Assembly: GCF_016908565.1 (NCBI RefSeq)
Contig: NZ_JAFBED010000001.1
Span: 186,001-250,000 of the forward strand
Length of the DNA stretch: 64,000 nt
Direction: 5' to 3'
From: Sutcliffiella tianshenii
GTDB taxonomy: Bacteria > Bacillota > Bacilli > Bacillales > Bacillaceae_I
The number at the start of each line of letters is the position of its first letter. Position 1 is the first letter of the stretch. Below, in pieces: positions 44,143 through 51,262 of this stretch. The notes under the pieces are model-generated. The model was not told where the DNA came from. It made no database searches and worked only from the letters and a program-made list of their open reading frames with translations. The position numbers and the translations under genes were made by a program.

Positions 44143-45704
44143 TTATCGAAGAAGTTGTAATACTCCTTGAGGTTGTTGGTTCGCTTGCTTAGCGACTATG
44201 CCTTTCGATCATAGAATAGACTATATCTTCATCCTATTTTCATAATAGGAGCTGGGCACTTCGAACAGCAATGCTGCCCTACGAGATTCATAGTCATAGC
44301 TTTCGCCTTAGACCGTATTCCCTAGTCGTTGAACCTTCTCCATCCTTTCGGAACAGGAGCTTGGCTGCTGATTATCCATTGTTTCATCTTCCTCATTTTC
44401 AAACCATTACGTAGACCGTTTCCAGTTCCGCTGTGGTTGAGGAGGCTTTAGGAAGTTCCAGCAATTCACCCAGTTATTCTCTAGCTAGTTACCATGCTAG
44501 ACGCCCACATATTCAATTATCTCAAAAGTTGTAATACACCCTGAGGCATTTGATTAGATTGAGCCAACATTGCTTGTGCTGCTTGAGAAAGAATAGAATT
44601 CTTTGTTTGATTCATCATTTCTTTCGCCATCGTGCGAACATTTACTTTCATAAATGACTAGACTATATCTTCACCCTCACATATTGGTAGGGGTCGGGCA
44701 CTTCGGATTCACAATGCTGATGGACATTGTATCACCTATGGATTTCATCACCATTGCTTACGCTTTAGGTGGTTTATCCTAGTCGTTGAACCTTCTCCAT
44801 CCTTTCGGAACAGGAGCTTGGCTGCTGATTGCCAAATCTTTTCTTTTATCAAACCATCACGATTGTCGTTTCCAACTGCGTTGTGGTAAGAAAAGCTCTA
44901 ATGGGTTTCCAGCAATTCACCCGATCATAATCACTAACCGTTACCAGTTAGGACGACTGTGCTTGTTGCTGCTTAGGCAACTAAAGCATAATCAACGTCA
45001 CGGATACGAGATTCCGCAGCAGTTACATTTTCAGAAGCATTGTTTAAGTTATTAATAGTGTGATCTAATCTGTTTTGAAGTGCTCCAAGGTAAGAACGAC
45101 CAGATGACACACTTTCAATTTGTGATTGGACAGCAGTAATCGCCGCATCGGCGCCAGATTGAGTAGAAATATTAAGAGCAGAAACAGCTGAGGTAGCAGC
45201 AGTTAGGTCAACTCCTACAGTATCTAAGTCAATGTTAATTACTTGTCCTGCATCAGCACCAACTTGAATTTTCAATGCAGATGAATGAGAACCATCTAAT
45301 AATTTTTGTGTATTAAATGTAGAGTTGTCTTTAATACGTCCAATTTCAGAAGACAACTGATCAAATTCAGCTTTTAATGCTGTACGGTCAGCACCAACAT
45401 TTGTATCATTGGAAGCTTGAACAGCTAGTTCACGTTGACGTTGAAGGATAGAATGTACTTCATTTAATGCGCCTTCTGCTGTTTGAATTAGAGAAATACC
45501 ATCTTGGGCATTTTTAGAAGCCATGTCTAAACCACGAACTTGGCCACGCATTTTTTCGGAAATCGCTAAACCTGCAGCATCGTCTCCAGCTTTATTAATA
45601 CGAAGACCTGAAGATAATTTCTCCATAGATTTCATTTGTCCGTTGTTTGCAGCGCCCAATTGACGGTGCGTATTCAACGCAGCGATATTGTGATTAATTC
45701 TCAT
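44143..45704 (-). CDS. hag: Flagellin, gene interrupted by two group I introns
   Basis: Structural subunit of the flagellar filament. Exon 1 (45704-44991) encodes 238 residues: the D0/D1 N-terminus MRINHNIAALNTHRQL and the C-terminal helix as far as ESRIRDVD. Exon 2 (44630-44544) encodes MAKEMMNQTKNSILSQ...QSNQMP, and exon 3 (44187-44143) QANQQPQGVLQLLR plus stop. Intron 1 is 44990-44631 and intron 2 is 44543-44188. Splicing both gives 281 residues; retaining intron 2 ends at the TAA of 44517-44519 with QGVLQLLR and gives 275, the canonical C-terminal spacing. A contiguous reading stops at 44973 after YALVA and would lack the D0 C-terminal helix. AAGGAGG precedes the ATG. Confidence 0.9.
44188..44543 (-). 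ncRNA. Group I intron 2 of hag, with an alternative flagellin 3' end in its first 27 nt
   Basis: ORF-less, 356 nt. Core elements on the minus strand: P GAATTGCTGGAA (44467-44456), Q AATCAGCAGCC (44373-44363), R GTTCAACGACTAG (44334-44322), S AAGATATAGTC (44229-44219). P1 pairs exon ATGCCT (44549-44544) with guide GGGCGT (44506-44501) at six positions, including the U-G at the splice site. P2 (CTAGC/GCTAG) follows directly. A P9 hairpin CTATG/CATAG lies 8 nt before the terminal G at 44188. An alternative 5' site after GCT (44562) would give a canonical-length protein but has no good P1. Confidence 0.8.
44631..44990 (-). ncRNA. Group I intron 1 of hag
   Basis: ORF-less, 360 nt. Core on the minus strand: P GAATTGCTGGAA (44918-44907), Q AATCAGCAGCC (44830-44820), R GTTCAACGACTAG (44791-44779), S AAGATATAGTC (44671-44661). 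The 5' exon ends in T (GTTGAT), pairing with guide GTCGTC (44957-44952) except for one T-T mismatch. P2 CTAAC/GTTAG follows. The P9 hairpin CATTTA/TAAATG lies 8 nt before the terminal G at 44631. Joining GAT to ATGGCG restores RDVD-MAKEMM. An in-frame stop 18 nt into the intron keeps ribosomes out of the core. Features fit subgroup IA. Confidence 0.87.
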
Positions 45705-45713
45705 TATTATTTT

Positions 45714-45755
45714 CCTCCTTGAGTTGTCGCCGATTTCACGTCCTTGTGTAATCGG
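45714..45755 (-). promoter_or_regulatory. CsrA-type leader of hag: loop hairpin plus Shine-Dalgarno site
   Basis: On the minus strand CCGATT and AATCGG form a stem whose loop carries ACAAGGACG, an A(N)GGA motif. A second GGA lies in the Shine-Dalgarno AAGGAGG (45720-45714). The two-site arrangement matches CsrA-binding sites BS1 and BS2 of B. subtilis hag mRNA. Confidence 0.75.
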
Positions 45756-45817
45756 TACTATATTTGCAGACAGTTCAAAAGTCGGCCGCCTTTTAATTCT
45801 ATCTGCTTACATGTTTT

Positions 45818-45843
45818 ATATCGACCTGACTCGACAACGTTTA
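45818..45843 (-). promoter_or_regulatory. Sigma-D promoter of hag
   Basis: On the minus strand TAAA (complement of 45840-45843) and GTCGATAT (complement of 45818-45825) are 14 bp apart, close to TAAA-N14/15-GCCGATAT, leaving a leader of about 105 nt. Confidence 0.8.
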
Positions 45844-45867
45844 ATAGGGTTGGGAGAAAATTTTACA

Positions 45868-46095
45868 TTATTTTTTCATTTGTTGTGACAGGGCCTGAAG
45901 CAGGTCCAGGGAGGAGTGAGACGCTGCGTTGTTTTCTTCCTGTATGGATAAATAAATTTCTTTACGGTGTATTTCCACATGCTTTGGCGCTTCGATTCCG
46001 ATTTTCACTTGGTCGCCGCTGATGCCAATCACTTTAATTTCAATGTCATCGCCAATTTTGATCGCTTCATCTTTTTTACGAGTCAGTACTAACAT
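45868..46095 (-). CDS. csrA: Carbon storage regulator CsrA (translational repressor of flagellin)
   Basis: A 75-residue CsrA with [22 protein letters not shown] and [19 protein letters not shown], including the RNA-binding strands at both ends (L4, R6 and the A-P-x-x-V-x-V/I-H-R-x-E-I region around 36-48). It binds GGA-containing loops and in B. subtilis represses hag translation at two leader sites, both visible here. It lies 15 nt after fliW, in the yviE-fliW-csrA group just upstream of hag. Confidence 0.95.
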   Translation of the reverse strand: MLVLTRKKDEAIKIGDDIEIKVIGISGDQVKIGIEAPKHVEIHRKEIYLSIQEENNAASHSSLDLLQALSQQMKK

Positions 46096-46110
46096 GCTGT
46101 CTCCTCCTTT

Positions 46111-46548
46111 CTATTTGGCTTCAGCTTCTTGGAATAGTTTGTGTTTTGTCAAATAAGGTGAACCTGATAGAATGACTTGCTTGCCTAGCTTTTTCATTCC
46201 ATTAATGACAACCGGTGCCTGCAGATTTGCTGTTGTTCTGGTGAATGGTTCCTGGACAGTCAGCACAGTAAATACATCCACCTCTTCCGGGGCATTTAGT
46301 TCTAAAGCCTCGACAGCTTGGTTCTCCAGCTTAAAATCATAATCCGGGAAGAATGCAAATGGATTCGTTATGACAAAGCCTAATTCAGAAGTGCTTACAC
46401 TTTGTAGAATCTGAAACACTCCATCCTCAGAGAATGGAATTACCGTGAACTGCTTTTCTTCATTAAAACCTGGTATCCCATTAGGAAAAGTTACGACATC
46501 CTGTTCTGATACTTCCATAACTCCATGATATTTCGTCTCTATTTTCAT
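46111..46548 (-). CDS. fliW: Flagellar assembly factor FliW
   Basis: FliW binds either cytoplasmic flagellin or CsrA. When flagellin is secreted, FliW is freed, sequesters CsrA and permits hag translation. The 145-residue product has the FliW hallmarks VTFPNGIPGFNEEKQF and VINPFAFFPDYDF-type strands. FliW contacts the flagellin C-terminal D0 region, the part that is encoded after intron 1 here. It sits between yviE and csrA, as in B. subtilis. Confidence 0.95.
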   Translation of the reverse strand: MKIETKYHGVMEVSEQDVVTFPNGIPGFNEEKQFTVIPFSEDGVFQILQSVSTSELGFVITNPFAFFPDYDFKLENQAVEALELNAPEEVDVFTVLTVQEPFTRTTANLQAPVVINGMKKLGKQVILSGSPYLTKHKLFQEAEAK

Positions 46549-46560
46549 CTTTTCACAACC

Positions 46561-47154
46561 TTATATAGTTTGTTCGTATCCGCCTGTGCCCACATGGCGC
46601 AGGTTCTCGAAATCTATTTTTAATGACTGGTATCTTGCAAGATTCACTTCTGTTGAGCCCGGGGTGTATTCATGGACCGGTTTATTGATCTGCACCTGGA
46701 TATTCGGACTGTTTTCCTTGAAGCGGATTTCCACTCTACCCGGATCATAGTCAATTTTCACACTAAAATGGGAGGGAATCCAGCCAATATTGAACTGATC
46801 TTGGGAACCCTCACTGTTGCGTTTCGCCTGGCGTACAATGGCACCGCCGCCATGCTCGATCCGCATCATCTCATTTCCGTCCTGAGCAACTCGAGCCATC
46901 CCCTCCAGCCAGTCCTGATAGCCTTGTTGGGCCGCTTCTTCAATCCGCCGTCCTACACTTTTCAAGTCCATATCTTCCCGTGCCTTGGTCTGGTCGATGC
47001 TTAAGCGAGAAGCGGTTCGGTCAATTATCAATTCCGCTTTAGGCTGTTCGATTATCATTTCTGCCTTGGGCTGCTGGATTTCCTGAACTGGCTTTCTTAC
47101 CGATAATTCTGTCTGAGCGAATGATGACTCCAATCTTATTTGAGGAAAAAGCAT
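46561..47154 (-). CDS. yviE: YviE-like protein (DUF6470)
   Basis: A 197-residue protein conserved in the flagellar locus of Bacilli. The N-terminal half carries repeats of the QPKAE(M/L)II(E/D) type (residues 27-52). The middle has DMDLKSVGRRIEEAAQQGYQDWLEGMARVAQ, and the C-terminal half is beta-rich. The molecular role is unknown. AGGAGGGG is 9 nt upstream of the ATG. A terminator separates it from flgL, so yviE-fliW-csrA may be a separate unit or reached by read-through. Confidence 0.8.
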   Translation of the reverse strand: MLFPQIRLESSFAQTELSVRKPVQEIQQPKAEMIIEQPKAELIIDRTASRLSIDQTKAREDMDLKSVGRRIEEAAQQGYQDWLEGMARVAQDGNEMMRIEHGGGAIVRQAKRNSEGSQDQFNIGWIPSHFSVKIDYDPGRVEIRFKENSPNIQVQINKPVHEYTPGSTEVNLARYQSLKIDFENLRHVGTGGYEQTI

Positions 47155-47179
47155 GTTATATAACCCCTCCTATTCGAAA

Positions 47180-47225
47180 AAAACTGCCTTAAAGCTCTGT
47201 CATGCGACAGCCTTAAGACAGTTCC
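47180..47225 (-). terminator. Terminator after flgL
   Basis: On the minus strand AACTGTCTTAAGGCTGT pairs imperfectly with ACAGAGCTTTAAGGCAGTT and is followed by TTTTTT. Confidence 0.8.
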
Positions 47226-47227
47226 TT

Positions 47228-48106
47228 TTAGCGTAAAAAGTCCATTAATGATGGCTGAAGGATTCGCGCTCCCACTCCAAGTGAAGCTCGGTGGACGCTT
47301 TCCTGACTCGTCAAATCCATGATCACACGCTCTATATCCGCATCCTCGTTGTCTGAAAGGATACGTGTTGCGACAACCTCTTGGTAGCCGATGCGATTAT
47401 CGACCATTTCCAGTCGGTTATAGCGTGCCCCAAGTTCTGAGCGCTCCGCTGAAATCAGATCGGTCTGCTGATCAAAACGTCCAGCAAATTCCTTCAGGCT
47501 ATCCATATCACTTGTTTCAAGTGCTGTTTGAATCCCGTTCCAAACTTCCATCATCTCTTTATTGAATACATTATCCACATTGATATTGGCCTGAAGCTTG
47601 ATGCCTCTGGAAACTTCAATTGTGAAAGGTGAATTTTCTGTGCTGACAGAGGAAGGATCAATCGAATCTGTAATTCTTGGTTTATCGATAGCTGTCCCGT
47701 TAAAAATGTATCTTCCTGCGACCTGAGTGTTTGAAACCTGGACAAAATCCTCTTTCAACTGCTCGATTTCCACCGCAATCGCTTTACGATCTTCTGGAGA
47801 GAGCGTATCCGTACCGCCCTGTACCATCAACTCCCGCGCTCGATGCATCACACTTTGTACATGATCCAAAGCCGCTTCCGAATTCTCCATCCACGCATAC
47901 GATTCACTAAGGTTCCGCTTATACTGCTCAAGCTCCGTAAGGTTCGTACGATAGTACATCCCTTTCATCGCGACAACCGGATCATCAGATGGCCTGGAAA
48001 TCTTTTTGCCTGTGGAAAGCTGTTCCTGCAATTTCCCAAGCTTCCCATAACTTGTACTTAATTGTCGCAACGAATTTTGACTTAACATGCTTTGTGTTAC
48101 TCGCAT
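47228..48106 (-). CDS. flgL: Flagellar hook-filament junction protein FlgL
   Basis: FlgL (HAP3) is the second junction protein between hook and filament. The 292-residue product has flagellin-like ends: MRVTQSMLSQNSLRQLSTSYGKLGKLQEQLSTGKKI at the N-terminus and a terminal helix ending SLMDFLR. It follows flgK by 9 nt and ends with a terminator. Confidence 0.95.
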   Translation of the reverse strand: MRVTQSMLSQNSLRQLSTSYGKLGKLQEQLSTGKKISRPSDDPVVAMKGMYYRTNLTELEQYKRNLSESYAWMENSEAALDHVQSVMHRARELMVQGGTDTLSPEDRKAIAVEIEQLKEDFVQVSNTQVAGRYIFNGTAIDKPRITDSIDPSSVSTENSPFTIEVSRGIKLQANINVDNVFNKEMMEVWNGIQTALETSDMDSLKEFAGRFDQQTDLISAERSELGARYNRLEMVDNRIGYQEVVATRILSDNEDADIERVIMDLTSQESVHRASLGVGARILQPSLMDFLR

Positions 48107-48115
48107 TTAACTCTC

Positions 48116-49978
48116 CTACCTTCCGCCGATGCCCATGCCGTTGATGATCTTGTCCAACAGTTCGTCTGTCAGGGTGATCATACGGGCTGAGGCATTATAG
48201 GCATGCTGGAATTGGATCATACTTGACATTTCTTCGTCCAGGGATACACCGCTCACCGATTGGCGGCGCTGATCCACGGATAATTTTAATGTTTCACTGT
48301 TATAGGAAAGGCGATTGGCTTCCTGTGCATCCACTGCCAATCCACCGATGACACTTTCATAGTAGTCCTGGAATGTGGTGGATACGCCGTTCAGTTTTAA
48401 TGCACGGGCTTTTACCTCTGCAAGGGCGATTGCATTGGATCCGTCACCGATCCGTCCTGCTACCTCTCCCTTTTGAGGAATGTCTATTGTAATGAAGTTG
48501 CCGTCAGACACATCATCCATTCGGACCAATTCCATATCAAATGCTACAGAAGGTTCACCGTTCTCATCGACAAATTCCTCTGAAAGGGTTACTGCCAAAT
48601 CATCCAGGCTTTCAAAATTATCTGAAGTCATCATTTCCACTTTAGGCGATTGCGTCATATCATAGATTTTATAAGTGAACTGTCGGACACCCTCAGCATC
48701 CAACGTTGACTGTAAAGTGATAGACACTGCGTCTTTCCCGTTGTAGCCATGGAAACTCCCTGTCGGAATGACACCTTGGTTATAGCCGGAAGCTGCAATG
48801 TTATCAAGGGACCGCATGATATCCTGTGAAACCGTGAAGAGCTTTGCCGCATCCTTCTTTTTCTCGCTTGATACATCTGTATTTGTAAAAGAGAAAAATT
48901 CATAAGAAGTATGCTTACCTTCATTCATGCTTGATACACTCCATCCGGACTTATGTACCCTGTTGATTTCTTGTGCAAAATCATAAGCGATGTTGTCCAA
49001 GTGATTCAGCATATCAGGATAGATTCCCATTTCCTTTTGGCCATCCATGAATCCAAAAGAATCAATCAGTCCTCTCAATTTTCCGGAAGATTGGAGAGAG
49101 TTTACACCAAAACTATTATCCCCTATCTTGAAACCATCCACCAAGCCTGTTCCTTGACGGAATTCCAAGTCCATATCATATGATTTCAATCGGGATGCAT
49201 CTACTAAAGTTCCAATTTTTATACCTGCATGGTTTACTAAATCGATATTTACCTTCCCGTCCGCGATATCCTTTGCTGATCCACCGCTTCCTACAGGTGT
49301 CGTTTTTATATTGACGATCTTGGAAAGCTCATCCACCAATCTGTCGCGTTCGTCATATAAATCATTCGGTAAATATCCGTGAGGTTCTATTTCCCCGATT
49401 TGCATATTTAGGTTATTTATTTGCTGTGTAAGAGAATTGACTTGCTTGATCGTAACATCCATCTCATTTTTAATATCTTGCTGAACTGAAGTGATAGAGC
49501 CGGATAAGTAGCCGAACGTCTCTGCAACTGCCAAACCGCGCTGCCTTACTACAGAACGGGCGCCTGCATTGGTCGGATTCACAGCCAGGTCCTGAAATGC
49601 CTGCCAGAAACGATCGAGCGTCGTGGATAATCCTGTTTCAGAAGGCTCATTCATGATTTCTTCCATCTTTTGCAGGGCATCAGCACGTGATTCCCAATAA
49701 CCAACTTTATTATTTTCACTTCGATATTGAATATCCAAAAAACCCTCACGTACACGTTGAATGCTGCCAGCCTCTACACCAGTTCCCATTTGTCCAGGAA
49801 TTTGAGGGCGATTCATGGAAGCAGGAGGATAAGGCTCTGTCTGAGTGAAGTTTACGCGTTGTCTTGTATATCCAGGCGTGTTGGCGTTGGCAATATTGTG
49901 ACCTACTGTCTGAAGGGCCGTCTGTTGTGTGACTAAACCACGTCTCGCTACCTCGAGACTGTGAAATGTTGAACGCAT
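48116..49978 (-). CDS. flgK: Flagellar hook-filament junction protein FlgK
   Basis: FlgK (HAP1) is the first junction protein on the hook. The 620-residue product (507 in B. subtilis) has the conserved N-terminus with LEVARRGLVTQQTALQTVGHNIANANTPGYTRQRV and the C-terminal motif SGVSLDEEMSSMIQFQHAYNASARMIT. The extra length lies in the exposed middle. It is preceded by flgN with a 12-nt gap. Confidence 0.95.
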   Translation of the reverse strand: MRSTFHSLEVARRGLVTQQTALQTVGHNIANANTPGYTRQRVNFTQTEPYPPASMNRPQIPGQMGTGVEAGSIQRVREGFLDIQYRSENNKVGYWESRADALQKMEEIMNEPSETGLSTTLDRFWQAFQDLAVNPTNAGARSVVRQRGLAVAETFGYLSGSITSVQQDIKNEMDVTIKQVNSLTQQINNLNMQIGEIEPHGYLPNDLYDERDRLVDELSKIVNIKTTPVGSGGSAKDIADGKVNIDLVNHAGIKIGTLVDASRLKSYDMDLEFRQGTGLVDGFKIGDNSFGVNSLQSSGKLRGLIDSFGFMDGQKEMGIYPDMLNHLDNIAYDFAQEINRVHKSGWSVSSMNEGKHTSYEFFSFTNTDVSSEKKKDAAKLFTVSQDIMRSLDNIAASGYNQGVIPTGSFHGYNGKDAVSITLQSTLDAEGVRQFTYKIYDMTQSPKVEMMTSDNFESLDDLAVTLSEEFVDENGEPSVAFDMELVRMDDVSDGNFITIDIPQKGEVAGRIGDGSNAIALAEVKARALKLNGVSTTFQDYYESVIGGLAVDAQEANRLSYNSETLKLSVDQRRQSVSGVSLDEEMSSMIQFQHAYNASARMITLTDELLDKIINGMGIGGR

Positions 49979-49990
49979 GGGGTCTTCCTC

Positions 49991-50455
49991 CTAAGCTTTT
50001 GAATCGAACATGGAGCGTGTCGGGGTGTTGGTGTTCTTTTTGATGTTTGCACTCTTTTCATAGGTAACCGCACTAGGCTCCTGTGTTAGCGTGTTCAGGG
50101 TTACTGCAATGAATTGCAAGGACTGTTGTAAAAGCTGTTGATTTAAATCGTTCTGTTCTTGTATTTGTTCGATGCTTATTGATAAACGGTCTTTTAATTG
50201 CAATAGCGCAGTTTTTTCCTCATCAGTGGCTACTACCATTAGCTCCGAAATGGTCTTATTGTTCGAAAGTGCCAACCTTTGCTGTTCAAGCTGAGAAATG
50301 GCTTTCAGGAATTTCTGCTCTTCTTTATTTAGATTCTGCAAGTCTTCCAAACTGTTATTTTTCACGATATCTGCTTTCCGCACAGTTAATTCATAAAGAT
50401 AGTCGTGGAGTGTTGCCAGTTTTTCTAAAATCGTGATAATGGCTGAAATGGACAT
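49991..50455 (-). CDS. flgN: FlgN-like export chaperone (YvyG)
   Basis: A 154-residue helical coiled-coil protein in the position of B. subtilis yvyG/flgN, the chaperone for the junction proteins FlgK and FlgL. Two or three long helices are visible, with LQNLNKEEQKFLKAISQLEQQR in the middle. AGGAG lies about 5 nt before the ATG. It lies between flgM and flgK. Confidence 0.85.
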   Translation of the reverse strand: MSISAIITILEKLATLHDYLYELTVRKADIVKNNSLEDLQNLNKEEQKFLKAISQLEQQRLALSNNKTISELMVVATDEEKTALLQLKDRLSISIEQIQEQNDLNQQLLQQSLQFIAVTLNTLTQEPSAVTYEKSANIKKNTNTPTRSMFDSKA

Positions 50456-50464
50456 AATCGCTCC

Positions 50465-50722
50465 TTAATTCTTATAAAAATCAATCATATTTTTCGCTAC
50501 AGTTTTAGGGTCTACCTGATAAGTTCCATTCTCGACAGCAATCTTCAAAGATGCCACCTTCTCCTGACGGGCTTCAGCAAACTTGGAACGCTCCTGCAGC
50601 TCCAATGCTTTAGTGGAAATTTCAATCTGATCCGCTTTTGCATGAGTCGAAGCTTTCATCGTCTGCTTCGCCTGATTTTTATATGGATTGATACCAGAAG
50701 GACCAATATTATTTATTTTCAT
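50465..50722 (-). CDS. flgM: Anti-sigma-D factor FlgM
   Basis: FlgM binds sigma-D until the hook is finished. The 85-residue product begins MKINNIGPSGINPY and its C-terminal half carries the sigma-binding region (residues 35-85, with QIEISTKALELQE and VENGTYQVDPKTVAKNMIDFY). ATG at 50722 has AAGGGA 7 nt upstream, preferred to the ATG at 50728. A sigma-D promoter overlaps the yvyF 3' end upstream, so flgM-flgN-flgK-flgL is a sigma-D-driven unit inside the larger operon. Confidence 0.93.
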   Translation of the reverse strand: MKINNIGPSGINPYKNQAKQTMKASTHAKADQIEISTKALELQERSKFAEARQEKVASLKIAVENGTYQVDPKTVAKNMIDFYKN

Positions 50723-50761
50723 AAGCATATCCCTTCTTTCTCGTTCGATTTTCTACTTATT

Positions 50762-50788
50762 ATATCGGCAACCATATTTAAAAGTTTA
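50762..50788 (-). promoter_or_regulatory. Sigma-D promoter of flgM-flgN-flgK-flgL
   Basis: On the minus strand TAAA (complement of 50785-50788) and a perfect GCCGATAT (complement of 50762-50769) are separated by 15 bp. It overlaps the last codon of yvyF. Confidence 0.85.
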
Positions 50789-51202
50789 TCTCTTATTTTT
50801 ATTTACGGCATGGTAGGTTTTACCTAAGTTTTTCATCTCTAACTGACGCTCTTCTTCCCTGTCCACTTGAGTCAGCTGTGTCTGGATATCCTTTTTACAG
50901 GATACACAAAGCTTTTCTTCCCTTATTAATGTACCACAACGGTCGCATGGGTACCCTAGATGCGGGAACTGGGCAAGCTGGATTCTTCCCTTACGGATGA
51001 ATTTAATAATCAGCGCTTCTGATACACCCGTACCGTTCACTACATGCTCCATCGTCGCAGTCCTGTTTTGGCGCTGACGGATGAACTTATAGACATTCTG
51101 GTAATCCTCTTCCTCCTGCTTATAGCAATCCATGCACACATCGCGAAAAGCATTCTTTATGTAAACCTGCCCGCAATTTGGGCAATTATCAAGCTGAGAC
51201 AT
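50786..51202 (-). CDS. yvyF: YvyF flagellar-operon protein
   Basis: A 138-residue zinc-ribbon protein. It has an N-terminal CPNC and CMDC pair (residues 7-10 and 20-23), a middle helix-turn-helix-like part with TMEHVVNGTGVSEALIIKFIRKGRI, a second CDRC/CVSC pair (about 90-107) and a lysine-rich tail. This layout is the known YvyF (TIGR03826 type). The role is unclear. It lies between comFC and flgM, as in B. subtilis. Confidence 0.88.
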   Translation of the reverse strand: MSQLDNCPNCGQVYIKNAFRDVCMDCYKQEEEDYQNVYKFIRQRQNRTATMEHVVNGTGVSEALIIKFIRKGRIQLAQFPHLGYPCDRCGTLIREEKLCVSCKKDIQTQLTQVDREEERQLEMKNLGKTYHAVNKNKR

Positions 51203-51262
51203 CGCGAAACTCCCCTTTGTCCGAATTCTTCTATCCTTTATATCGTATGGATTTCGAAAAAG

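Noticed and set aside
44786-45055. Plus-strand 89-codon ORF across intron 1 and exon 1
   Set aside because: It is antisense to the intron core and flagellin exon, has no ribosome-binding site and resembles no protein.
44973-45704. hag as a truncated flagellin pseudogene of 243 residues
   Set aside because: The missing C-terminus is present downstream in two pieces, separated by sequences with complete group I intron cores. The exon junctions restore the reading frame.
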